Source of the DNA: Saccharibacillus sp. CPCC 101409
GTDB lineage: Bacteria; Bacillota; Bacilli; Paenibacillales; Paenibacillaceae
Assembly (NCBI RefSeq): GCF_030518235.1
Contig: NZ_JAULSA010000007.1
Coordinates: forward strand, 124,001 to 188,000
Direction: 5' to 3'
DNA length: 64,000 nucleotides
A program made the position numbers and the translations under genes. Position 1 is the first letter of the stretch; each line of letters opens with the position of its first letter. This document shows positions 24,866 through 35,326 of the stretch, in pieces. A model generated the notes under the pieces. It had not been told where the DNA came from. It did no database searches and saw only the letters and a program-made list of their open reading frames with translations.

Positions 24866-25822
24866 TTACGTCGGCTGCGATACGCTCTCCAGCCCAGCCC
24901 GAATAATTTCGCACGAGCGTTCGAACAGTTCTTTTTCATCGTCGCTCAGGTTGAACTCGATCAGTTCCTCGATGCCGCCGTCGCCGATGATGGCCGGGAC
25001 GCCGACGCAGACGTCGGTCTGGCCGTATTCGCCGTCGAGGATCGCCGATACGGCGATGATGCGGTGGTCGTCGTTCAGGATCGAACGGACGATATAAGCG
25101 ATCGCGCTGCCGATGCCGAACTGCGTCGAGCCTTTGCGCGTAAAGATTTCCCAGCCCGCGTCTTTGGTCTTGCGCGCGATGTCGTTCAGGTCGAGATCCG
25201 GGAAGCGCAGCTTGTGCTCTTCGACGATCTGGAGAATCGGCTTGCCGCCGATCGTGACGTGCGACCAGGCGACGAACTGCGATTCGCCGTGCTCGCCCAT
25301 CGCATAACCGTGCACGCTGCGCGGATCGATCCGGAACACGTCGGCGAACAGCGTTTTGAGCCGCGCGGAGTCGATCGAGGTGCCGGTGCCGATCACCCGA
25401 TGCCGCGGCAGGCCGGACACCTGGGCGGTGATCTGCGTGACGATATCGACCGGATTTGCGGCGACCACGAAGATGCCGTCAAAGCCGCTGTTCATCACGG
25501 AAGCGACGATCTCGCGCGTGATGGACGCGGCTTCGGCGATAATATCCATGCGCTTCTGGCCCGCTTTGACATTGGCGCCGGCCGTCAGCACCACGATGTC
25601 CGCATCCGCGCAGTCGGCGTAATAACCGGCGCGCACGCGCGTGCGGGTGGAAGTGAAGTCGGCGCAGTGCGACAGGTCGAGCGCCTGGCCGGCGGCATGT
25701 TCGTAGCTTCGGCTGACCAGCACGATCTCGTCGCAGATCGACTGGTTGATCATGGCGTAAGCGCAGCTCGACCCCACAAGGCCCGATCCGATAATGACGA
25801 CTTTGCGATTTTTTTTGCCCAT
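24866..25822 (-). CDS. ldh: L-lactate/2-hydroxyacid dehydrogenase family protein
   Basis: The 318-residue enzyme has the NAD-binding Rossmann motif (VVIIGSGLVGSSCAY), the Asn of AANPVDI, the Arg/Asp pair (GTSIDSARLK) and the proton-relay His (MGEHGESQF), all typical of LDH. The substrate-specificity loop reads GANVKAGQKRMD. The residue that is Gln in lactate dehydrogenases and Arg in malate dehydrogenases is Val85 here, so the preferred 2-oxoacid may not be pyruvate. The ATG at 25822 has GGAGGAG upstream; the longer frame lacks one. It is a single gene with its own terminator, probably reoxidising NADH. Confidence 0.85.
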   Translation of the reverse strand: MGKKNRKVVIIGSGLVGSSCAYAMINQSICDEIVLVSRSYEHAAGQALDLSHCADFTSTRTRVRAGYYADCADADIVVLTAGANVKAGQKRMDIIAEAASITREIVASVMNSGFDGIFVVAANPVDIVTQITAQVSGLPRHRVIGTGTSIDSARLKTLFADVFRIDPRSVHGYAMGEHGESQFVAWSHVTIGGKPILQIVEEHKLRFPDLDLNDIARKTKDAGWEIFTRKGSTQFGIGSAIAYIVRSILNDDHRIIAVSAILDGEYGQTDVCVGVPAIIGDGGIEELIEFNLSDDEKELFERSCEIIRAGLESVSQPT

Positions 25823-26107
25823 AATCCGGTTCGCTCCTCCGCTTGATTGGAATTGTGAATAAAACCCGCTCCGATACAAAATGTATGAAGGAAAATGCAA
25901 TTGAGTTTTTACATGAAAAGTTGCGAAAATGCTGCTTTGTTTATTTTAACGGATACGATAAAGCTTGTCAGCATAAAAACGAAGGATTATGTTACAAAAC
26001 ATGACATGTTTGAACGCTGTCGGACAAACTTGATTCGGGTTATTCCGATGGGATAGGGTAGAGAAGAGGCTTAGAGCCGTACAACACAATGGAGGTGCGA
26101 TCCGCAC

Positions 26108-27106
26108 ATGACACAAAATAAACGATTTACGCTGGCAAGCCGTCCGAGCGGGATGCCGACAAGAGACAATTTCGAATTGAAAACGGAAGAAGCGGCGCAG
26201 CCGCAGGAAGGGCAGATTGCGGTCGAATCGCTGTATCTGTCGGTCGATCCGTATATGCGCGGCCGGATGAACGACGCCAAATCGTATTCCAAACCGTACG
26301 AGATCGGCGGCACGTTCGGCGGCGGAGCGGTCGGACGGGTCACGGAAAGCCGTCATGTCGATTATAAAGAAGGCGATATCGTGCAGGGACACTGGGGCTG
26401 GCAGACGCACGCGGCGGTGGACGCCAAGTCGGTCGTGCGCGTCGATCCCGATCTGGCGCCGATCCAGACCGCGCTCGGGGTGCTCGGAATGCCCGGCTTG
26501 ACCGCTTACTTCGGTTTGCTGGATATCGGTCGGCCGAAAGCGGGCGAGACGGTCGTGGTGTCCGGCGCGGGCGGAGCGGTCGGCACGATCGTCGGCCAGA
26601 TTGCGAAGATCAAAGGCGCGCGAGTGGTCGGCATCTCGGGGTCGGAGGAGAAGAACCGCTATCTGTCCGAAGAGCTGGGCTTCGACGCGGTGGTCAATTA
26701 CAAAGACGGCTCGCTTGCGGAAGCGCTGGAAAAAGCGTGCCCGGACGGCGTCGACGTCTACTTCGACAACGTGGGGGGCGAGATTACCGACGCGGTGTTC
26801 CAACTGCTGAACCCGAATGCGCGCATTCCGCTGTGCGGCCAGATTTCGCTGTACAACCTCAAGCAGCCCGAGAGCGGGCCGAGATTCCTGCCGCTGCTGC
26901 TGACGCGCACCGCGCTGGTCAAAGGCTTCCTGGTCGGACAGTATCAGGACCGCTTCGCCGAAGCCGTTCCGGAAATGGCAGGTTGGATCAAAGAAGGCAA
27001 GCTCAAGTACAGCGAGAATATTATTGAAGGATTCGATCGTACGCCGGAAGCGTTCTTCGGTTTGTTCAGCGGGGAGAATCTGGGCAAGCAGCTGGTGAAG
27101 GTGTAA
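26108..27106 (+). CDS. NADP-dependent oxidoreductase, MDR (zinc-independent) family
   Basis: The 332-residue protein fits the CurA/leukotriene-B4-dehydrogenase-like branch of medium-chain reductases: LYLSVDPYMRGRMND near residue 50, the nucleotide-binding motif VVSGAGGAVGTIVGQ, and YFDNVGGEITDAVF. Zinc ligands of alcohol dehydrogenases are absent. It probably reduces double bonds of alpha,beta-unsaturated ketones or aldehydes with NADPH. The start has GGAGGTG upstream. Single gene. Confidence 0.92.
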   Translation: MTQNKRFTLASRPSGMPTRDNFELKTEEAAQPQEGQIAVESLYLSVDPYMRGRMNDAKSYSKPYEIGGTFGGGAVGRVTESRHVDYKEGDIVQGHWGWQTHAAVDAKSVVRVDPDLAPIQTALGVLGMPGLTAYFGLLDIGRPKAGETVVVSGAGGAVGTIVGQIAKIKGARVVGISGSEEKNRYLSEELGFDAVVNYKDGSLAEALEKACPDGVDVYFDNVGGEITDAVFQLLNPNARIPLCGQISLYNLKQPESGPRFLPLLLTRTALVKGFLVGQYQDRFAEAVPEMAGWIKEGKLKYSENIIEGFDRTPEAFFGLFSGENLGKQLVKV

Positions 27107-27165
27107 GGGCGATAAGCGGAGCGGGTTGTAACGGAAATAAGCGGAACGAATCGAATAAACAAAAG

Positions 27166-27207
27166 CAAAAACGCGGCCGGCGCAGATGTTCCGGCTGCGT
27201 TTTTTTG
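27166..27207 (+). terminator. Intrinsic terminator after the oxidoreductase
   Basis: AAAAACGC-G-GCCGG pairs with CCGGC-T-GCGTTTTTTT around a 10-base loop, 60 bp after the stop. Confidence 0.8.
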
Positions 27208-27419
27208 ATGCTGCCGGCATTGTCGCAGGCAAAACACGAAATTTCGACTAGACTTCGAAATGCGTGAAGACCCAGCGAAAAACCCGTCCATAAGAACGGA
27301 AAAACAGTTCTTTTGCATAAAAGATAGTCAATTGGAATCAAAAATACCAAATAGATGAAAATAAAGTGCGTTGTGTGGATATATACAATAGAGAGGAATC
27401 AAGACGGGAGGCACGCAAC

Positions 27420-28592
27420 TTGGGAAACGAGCGGTTTATGATCGGCGCGGCGGTCGTGATCTTCGGCAGCGGAGTATTCGGAATTTCGCCGCTGCACCAA
27501 GCACTTTCTTCGTTCGGCTGCGAAACGATGCTCCGTCAGGCAGCGGATCACGGAGCGGCGAGCCGCGAACAGGCATCCGGCCTGTCGGTGACGGACTTCG
27601 GCGCGGTGGCCAACGACGGCCGGGACGATTACGCGGCATTCGCGGCGGCGGCCGAAGCGGCCCGGGAGCAGAAGAAGACGCTGTATATTCCGGCCGGCGA
27701 GTTTGTGCTGGGCCGAATCCTGACGCTGGACGGAGTGCGGATGGAAGGCGCGGGCGCGAAAAATACGGTACTGGTCTCGACCGATCCGCAAAACGGCTCC
27801 ATCGATCTGACGGGAGACGGCGCGCAGATCCGCAATTTCAAGCATGTCTATCTAACGACGGCGGAGCGCGGAGACGGATCGCACGAGAAAAACAGCATCA
27901 CCGTCCGAGGCGCTTCCAACTTTACGATTACCGGCGTTCACGTCAGCGGATCGAGCACGGCCGGCATTATGATGGCTTACGGCGCGAATAACGGAGTCGT
28001 TTCGAACAATACGGTAGAACGTACGGGCGCGGACGGCATTCATATGACGACCGAAAGCCATGATATTACAGTGGAAAACAACACGGTGACCGGTGCCGGC
28101 GACGACGGAATCGCGGTTGTCAGCTACCGGACCAGCTCGTCGCCGGTACGCAATATTACGATCCGGGGCAATCATGTCGGCGGAATGTCCAAAGCGCGGG
28201 GGATCTCGGTGGTCGGCGGAACCGATGTGCGGATCGAGCGAAACGAAGTGCGGGATACGATGATGGCCGGTCTTTATATCGCGGTCGAAGATTCTTACGA
28301 TACGATGGATGTGAATCGGGTTACGGTGAGCGGCAATACGGTCGACCACACGGGCATCCGGGAGAAAGAGAGCCATCCGAACGTCCTGGTGTATGCTTCC
28401 CGTGGAACAATCGACCATGTGGAGTTCAGCGGCAATACGATTACGAACGCGGCGCACCGCGGGATCGGCGTCTGGGGAGACGGGGACATCCGGCGCGTGA
28501 CATTCGAGGGCAATACGCTGACGAACAGCCGGGGGGCGAATGTGACGTTTGAAAAAGGAGAGATCAAGCTGCGGGGGAATAAAGGTTTTTGA
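27420..28592 (+). CDS. Exported right-handed parallel beta-helix (pectate-lyase-superfamily) protein
   Basis: The ~390-residue protein has an N-terminal hydrophobic segment (signal or anchor, residues ~6-24). The pectate-lyase-superfamily entry motif LSVTDFGAVANDGRDDYAAF follows, then repeated strands with IRGNHVGG, VSGNTVDH and FEGNTLTN-type Asn ladders, the hallmark of a beta-helix. TTG at 27420 is chosen because GACGGGAGG lies eight bases upstream. A polysaccharide lyase, glycosidase or epimerase activity is possible. No catalytic set can be named from sequence alone. Confidence 0.8.
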   Translation: MGNERFMIGAAVVIFGSGVFGISPLHQALSSFGCETMLRQAADHGAASREQASGLSVTDFGAVANDGRDDYAAFAAAAEAAREQKKTLYIPAGEFVLGRILTLDGVRMEGAGAKNTVLVSTDPQNGSIDLTGDGAQIRNFKHVYLTTAERGDGSHEKNSITVRGASNFTITGVHVSGSSTAGIMMAYGANNGVVSNNTVERTGADGIHMTTESHDITVENNTVTGAGDDGIAVVSYRTSSSPVRNITIRGNHVGGMSKARGISVVGGTDVRIERNEVRDTMMAGLYIAVEDSYDTMDVNRVTVSGNTVDHTGIREKESHPNVLVYASRGTIDHVEFSGNTITNAAHRGIGVWGDGDIRRVTFEGNTLTNSRGANVTFEKGEIKLRGNKGF

Positions 28593-28599
28593 TGGAGGG

Positions 28600-28655
28600 A
28601 AAAACGAGCCCGGGGAATATTCCGGGACTCGTGCTCGCCTGGGTACGAGTCCCGG
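28600..28655 (-). terminator. Overlapping hairpins, terminator-like on the minus strand
   Basis: The segment 28622-28632 can pair with 28604-28614, giving a stem followed by TTTTT on the minus strand, or with 28645-28655 in a perfect 11-bp stem. The two structures exclude each other. No minus-strand gene lies directly upstream or downstream, so a role is unclear. Confidence 0.45.
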
Positions 28656-28676
28656 GCAGGTCCAATAATGCGAACA

Positions 28677-29059
28677 GGCTGTTCGGTTCGAACGGCCCCA
28701 GAGTGCCAGAGTGCCGCGAAAGCCGGTTCTTGTTCCAAATCCAAAATAGCGGCACAGGTACAATTATTTCGGGCAAAAGGCTTCGGTTTCTTCAAATAGC
28801 GGCACAGGTACAACTATTTGGAAGCGAATCTCGGAATAGAAGCGAAAAATCTCGAAATAATGGTATGAGCGCAGTTATTTTCTTGAAAACGTAAAATCAA
28901 GCCTGAATAAGGGGCTGTACGCAGCTATTTTAGATTTACCTTGCCGCTTGCTTTATTTTCCAGGCTTTTCCCCGACATTGTATTCGAATCGAACCCGCCT
29001 ATTACTTTTACAGCAAATCGTTTCCCGACGGCCCGGGGCTGTTCGGTTCAAACGGCCCC
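28677..29059. repeat. 23-bp hairpin direct repeats flanking repeat element copy 2
   Basis: GGCTGTTCGGTTC followed by RAACGGCCCC occurs at 28677-28699 and 29037-29059 with one difference. Each can form a small hairpin. They sit 12 bp and 6 bp outside the element at 28712-29030. Confidence 0.7.
28712..29030. repeat. ~320-bp palindromic repeat element, copy 2 (inverted)
   Basis: In inverted orientation this aligns with 21327-21647 over its full length, including the ends (TGCCGCGAAA at 28712 and GTTTCCCGACG ending at 29030) and the four internal motifs (starting 28744, 28794, 28855 and 28905). Motif spacing is 50, 61 and 50 bp against 49, 62 and 50 in copy 1. Sequence between motifs is diverged, yet lengths are preserved. 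Confidence 0.8.
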
Positions 29060-29139
29060 GGTACGCAGTTGGTTTCGTTAAAACGGCTTAAATTCAAAGA
29101 CTTCACTCAAGGAATCACTCAAGGGCTGCATTCAACGAT

Positions 29140-30654
29140 TTACTTCAAATATTTTTGCTTTAAGACAATAATGCGTTTGACGCTTTTGTCGATGCGCTGC
29201 TCGGAGATCTGTCCGTTTTTCACGGCGGCCTTGATGGCCTGGAGCGCTTCGGCGGCGTTGTCGGAGCCGTGGGCGACGAGCACGATATCGCTGCCGGCCC
29301 GGACGGACGCGACCGACGCTTCGCCGATGCCGTATTCGTTGGCGATCGCGCCCATGGTCATATCGTCGGTGACGACGACGCCGCTGTAGCCGAGCCTGCC
29401 GCGCAGCAGGTCGTTGATGACCGCTTTCGACATCGAAGACGGGACTTGGCCGTCCAGCTTCGGCAGCAGGATATGGGCGATCATGACGACGTCGGCGCCT
29501 TCGGCGATCGCTTTTTTGAACGGGACCAGCTCCAGCTTGTTCAGTTCGGCCAGGCTTTTATTCACGACCGGGAGCTGGATATGCGAATCGACGGATGTGT
29601 CGCCGTGGCCCGGGAAGTGCTTCACGACCGAGATCACATGCTTCGACTCCAGCCCCTGCATGACGGGAATGCCCAGTTTGGATACCAGAGCGGCGCTGTC
29701 GCCGAACGAACGGTCGCCGATCACCGGGTTGTCCGGGTTGCTGTTCACATCGAGCACCGGCGCGTAGTCCAGGTTGAAGCCCTGCGACCGCAGCTGGTCG
29801 CCCAGCCGCTCGCCGATGGAGCGGGCGTAGGCGGCGTCGTCCCGCGCGCCGATCCCGGCGGCTGCCGGGATCTTGTCCACGCCTTTGAGCCGGGCGACTC
29901 GGCCGCCTTCCTGATCGACGCTGAGCAGCAGCGGCAGATCGGCGTTACGATTCGCGGCTTCGATCTCGGCCGTGAATTTCTTCGTTTGCGCCGCGCTTCG
30001 GATATTGCTGGCGTAGAAAATCACGCCGCCGACGCCGGAATCGGCGATCAGCTTCTTGTCTTCGCCGCGCAGCGAAGTGCCTTCGACGCCCATAATCAGC
30101 ATCTGGCCGATCTTCTCGTCCAACGTCATGCGCGCGAGCAGGTCGGTCGCTTCGTCCTTCGCACCGCCGGCAGCTTCGCCGGAGTCTGCCGCGCTGCCGC
30201 CGGGAGCGGGCACCGCCGCGGGCTGATCGGGCTGTGCCTGGCCGGAATCTTCGGATGTGTCGGCCGAGCTTTCGGGCTCGGCGGCCGCTTTGGAGCCGCT
30301 GTCCTCGCCGGCGGCTGCGTTCGCTGCGTCCTCAGGCGGCGCCGCCTCGTTCGCGTCCGCGTCGCGATCCGCCGCTGCGCTTGCATCGTTTGCCGCTGCG
30401 TCTGACTCGTCAGTGCGGCTGCTCTTGCCCTGCTGCAAATTTGCTTCGCCCGCGTCGTCGGGCTCGGCTGCCGGGACCGCACCTTCATCGGCGGTTTGAG
30501 CAGCCTGTTCCGCCGCTTCGCCGTTCGAGTCCTGCTTTTCGCTCAACATTAGAATAACGGCTGCCGCGGCCATAACCGTCAGCGCGAGCAGCGTAATGAA
30601 AGTATTTTTCCAAAAAGAAGCCGGCAAAGCCGATTTCCTGGTGTTCCGAGACAT
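29140..30654 (-). CDS. nagZ: Beta-N-acetylhexosaminidase, GH3, membrane-anchored
   Basis: The 504-residue protein has an N-terminal membrane helix (residues ~17-38), a ~130-residue Ala/Asp/Glu-rich linker, and a GH3 domain with the NagZ signature KHFPGHGDTSVDSH (catalytic Asp-His dyad) and the nucleophile region VVTDDMTMGAI. It probably removes N-acetylglucosamine from muropeptides or chitin fragments at the outer cell surface. The ATG at 30654 is the most likely start. A GGGAG lies a long 14 bases upstream, so the start is not certain. No partner amidase gene is nearby. Confidence 0.9.
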   Translation of the reverse strand: MSRNTRKSALPASFWKNTFITLLALTVMAAAAVILMLSEKQDSNGEAAEQAAQTADEGAVPAAEPDDAGEANLQQGKSSRTDESDAAANDASAAADRDADANEAAPPEDAANAAAGEDSGSKAAAEPESSADTSEDSGQAQPDQPAAVPAPGGSAADSGEAAGGAKDEATDLLARMTLDEKIGQMLIMGVEGTSLRGEDKKLIADSGVGGVIFYASNIRSAAQTKKFTAEIEAANRNADLPLLLSVDQEGGRVARLKGVDKIPAAAGIGARDDAAYARSIGERLGDQLRSQGFNLDYAPVLDVNSNPDNPVIGDRSFGDSAALVSKLGIPVMQGLESKHVISVVKHFPGHGDTSVDSHIQLPVVNKSLAELNKLELVPFKKAIAEGADVVMIAHILLPKLDGQVPSSMSKAVINDLLRGRLGYSGVVVTDDMTMGAIANEYGIGEASVASVRAGSDIVLVAHGSDNAAEALQAIKAAVKNGQISEQRIDKSVKRIIVLKQKYLK

Positions 30655-30793
30655 GAGATAATGTGCTCCCTTCGTCGAAAAAGCCATTCCAAGTAAACGG
30701 AAAAGTAAAACGGATATAGAAAGCAATCGGATATACAAATCAAACCAAAGTCAAATCGGCGTACGGTAAACGGAAGGATGCCCTGCGATTGGA

Positions 30794-30970
30794 GTGCAAA
30801 AATCCATCTTATTCCAACGACAACCTGCCAAAAATCAAAATGAAATGCAAATATCCACTCCAATCGCCAATTCCATTCGATTCCGCTTCGTTATCGAACG
30901 ATAAGATGGATTTTTGCATTTGATTCGAGAAAAGGAGGGCCTGAAGAGCAAATAAAGTGGATTTTTGCAC
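30794..30970. repeat. Four-motif palindromic repeat array, TGCAAAAATCCA family
   Basis: TGCAAAAATCCA and TGCAAATATCCA start at 30795 and 30846 on the plus strand. TGCAAAAATCCA starts twice on the minus strand at 30918 and 30969. Each pair is 51 bp apart; the inner copies are 72 bp apart. In addition GCGATTGGAGTG before motif 1 is complementary to the bases following motif 2 (30856-30867), so the first half can fold on itself. Confidence 0.8.
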
Positions 30971-31039
30971 CTCGGACGGCAGTTTACGCGATCATCCTGC
31001 GGTGCAAGGCAAGCGAGCCGTTCGCTGGTCTTCGTCTTG

Positions 31040-31201
31040 CTTGTGCGGCTTGTCTGGCTTGTGTCGTTGGTATCGCTTGTACCGCTTGTGCCGTTGGTAT
31101 CGCCTGCGCCGCTTGTGCGGCTAGTACCTCTAGTACCTCTAGTACCTCTAGTACCTCTAGTACCTCTAGTACCGCTTGTATCGCTCGCGCCGCCTGCGCT
31201 G
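31040..31201. repeat. 9-bp minisatellite, 18 units
   Basis: Eighteen consecutive 9-bp units of the form CTNGTNCCN run without a break. Units 10-14 (31121-31165) are identical CTAGTACCT; the outer units are diverged. No gene is supported across it. It ends 37 bp before the stop of the LacI gene. Confidence 0.9.
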
Positions 31202-31237
31202 TCGGAGCGCAGCGCTCTCGACATGCGCGCCGCCGCG

Positions 31238-33998
<2,761 letters not shown>

Positions 33999-34035
33999 TT
34001 CGCCGCGGACGGGTCGTTCGATCTGCATGAAAAAG

Positions 34036-34074
34036 AAAGCCGTCCGGGCGCTGCAAGCGTTCGGGCGGCTTTTT
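34036..34074 (+). terminator. Intrinsic terminator after the GH1 gene
   Basis: AAAGCCG-T-CC...GG-CGGCTTTTT, a G/C-rich stem with mismatches and a T5 tail, 38 bp past the stop. Confidence 0.8.
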
Positions 34075-34160
34075 GTGCTGCTGCTGTCGATTTGACAAAA
34101 ACGCAAAATGATGCACATACGCAGCATTTCCTTTTTCCGGCTTCGGCTTTGAAAGAAATC

Positions 34161-34712
34161 CTACGCCTTCGCCGTTCCCGTCTGCGCGCCGCCGCCCGTC
34201 GAACCGCCGGTCATGCGTTTGAAGCGGCGGAGCATATTGAGCCGCCAGTGCGAGATCATGCCGAACGCGAGGACGAAGAATACGCCGCCGGTCTGCGGAA
34301 GCGAAACGTAGCGTTCCACGTAGCCGTGCAGCGCCAGGCGGATCACGATCAAGACGACCAGGATCACGATAAAACTTTTCGAGCGCTTCACGAACAGATC
34401 GCCGCCGACCTGCTCGAATTTGGTGCCGAGAATCAGCGGATACGCGAACAGGAACCAGCCGACCAGAAACGCGATCAGCGCGCCTTCGAGCGGAATCCGC
34501 GTCTGCGGCACGATAAACATGATGAAGCCGGTCGACATGCCGACGGGCGGCATAATAATCTTGCGTACGGACAGCGGGCGTTTGCTTGCTTTCATCCGCA
34601 TAAAAAAGGCCATTCCCGCCATGCCGGCGAAAAACAGCGTAAACAGAATGCTCAGCAGAACCGGGTTCATCGCAAAAATCCGGTCGAACAGCGAATCGAT
34701 CCAGTCTATCAT
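34161..34712 (-). CDS. ccdC: CcdC family membrane protein (DUF1453)
   Basis: The 183-residue protein has four to five helices and the family's conserved text: VRKIIMPPVGMSTGFIMFI after the second helix, then FLFAYPLILGTKFE, KRSKSFIVIL and HGYVERYVSLPQTG. It matches Bacillus CcdC, encoded with the cytochrome c maturation protein CcdA in Bacillus but dispensable there. Here it stands alone. The C-terminal ~18 residues are a Gly/Thr/Ala tail not seen in typical members. Confidence 0.85.
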   Translation of the reverse strand: MIDWIDSLFDRIFAMNPVLLSILFTLFFAGMAGMAFFMRMKASKRPLSVRKIIMPPVGMSTGFIMFIVPQTRIPLEGALIAFLVGWFLFAYPLILGTKFEQVGGDLFVKRSKSFIVILVVLIVIRLALHGYVERYVSLPQTGGVFFVLAFGMISHWRLNMLRRFKRMTGGSTGGGAQTGTAKA

Positions 34713-34942
34713 AATCGGCCTCTTCTCTATCGTGGGATATATTATAAAGTAAAAAGTCGGCGTTTGCCGGGTGAAAAACGGAAGCGGTCCGCCTTGAGCG
34801 GCCGCCTGTCCATTATAGCATAAGGAAGCCGGCGTTTTTGAGCAAGCGGGGGATCAATCATCTATTTTCGGGTAAAAGACAGTAGGTAATAAATCCCAGC
34901 GGTTTCCAAAGATGGACGCCGTGAACGAATGGAGCGGCCGCG

Positions 34943-35326
34943 ATGAACAATTCCCGAATACTGATTGCCGAAGACGAGACGGTGCTGCGCTTTTTGCTGA
35001 CGGAAACGCTTGAAGAAGAAGGCTGGGAGATCGACGAAGCGGAAGACGGACGGGCGGCGATGGACAGCCTGCGCCACGGCGAGTACGATCTGGCGATTCT
35101 CGATTACATGATGCCCGAAGCGACCGGAATCGAGGTATGCGAGTGGCTGCGCGCCGAAGGAGGCCGCAACGCGGACAAGCCGGTGATCCTGCTGACCGCG
35201 AAAGCGGGCGAGAAAGACAAAGCCCGGGCGCTGGCGGCGGGCGTATCGCTGTTCGTGGCCAAGCCGTTCAGTCCGGACGAACTGACGGAGTCCGTGCGCG
35301 GGCTGCTCGCAGGCGGGCGGTCATGA
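34943..35326 (+). CDS. Single-domain response regulator (receiver only)
   Basis: The 127-residue receiver domain has acidic E10/D11/E12, phospho-acceptor D54 (AILDYMMPEATG), Thr/Lys switch residues (LLTAKAGE; FVAKPFSP) and no output domain. GGAG lies eight bases before the ATG. Its stop overlaps the next gene's start (ATGA). It heads a five-gene operon to 43175 and probably acts as a phosphate shuttle in the relay with the hybrid kinase and HPt protein. Confidence 0.93.
   Translation: MNNSRILIAEDETVLRFLLTETLEEEGWEIDEAEDGRAAMDSLRHGEYDLAILDYMMPEATGIEVCEWLRAEGGRNADKPVILLTAKAGEKDKARALAAGVSLFVAKPFSPDELTESVRGLLAGGRS

Noticed and set aside
25835-25960. Rex-type operator upstream of the LDH-like gene
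   Set aside because: Only one half-site (TTGTGAA) is present; the second half is missing.
30835-31224. Minus-strand open frame with GTR repeats
   Set aside because: Direct translation of the 9-bp minisatellite and part of a palindromic repeat array.
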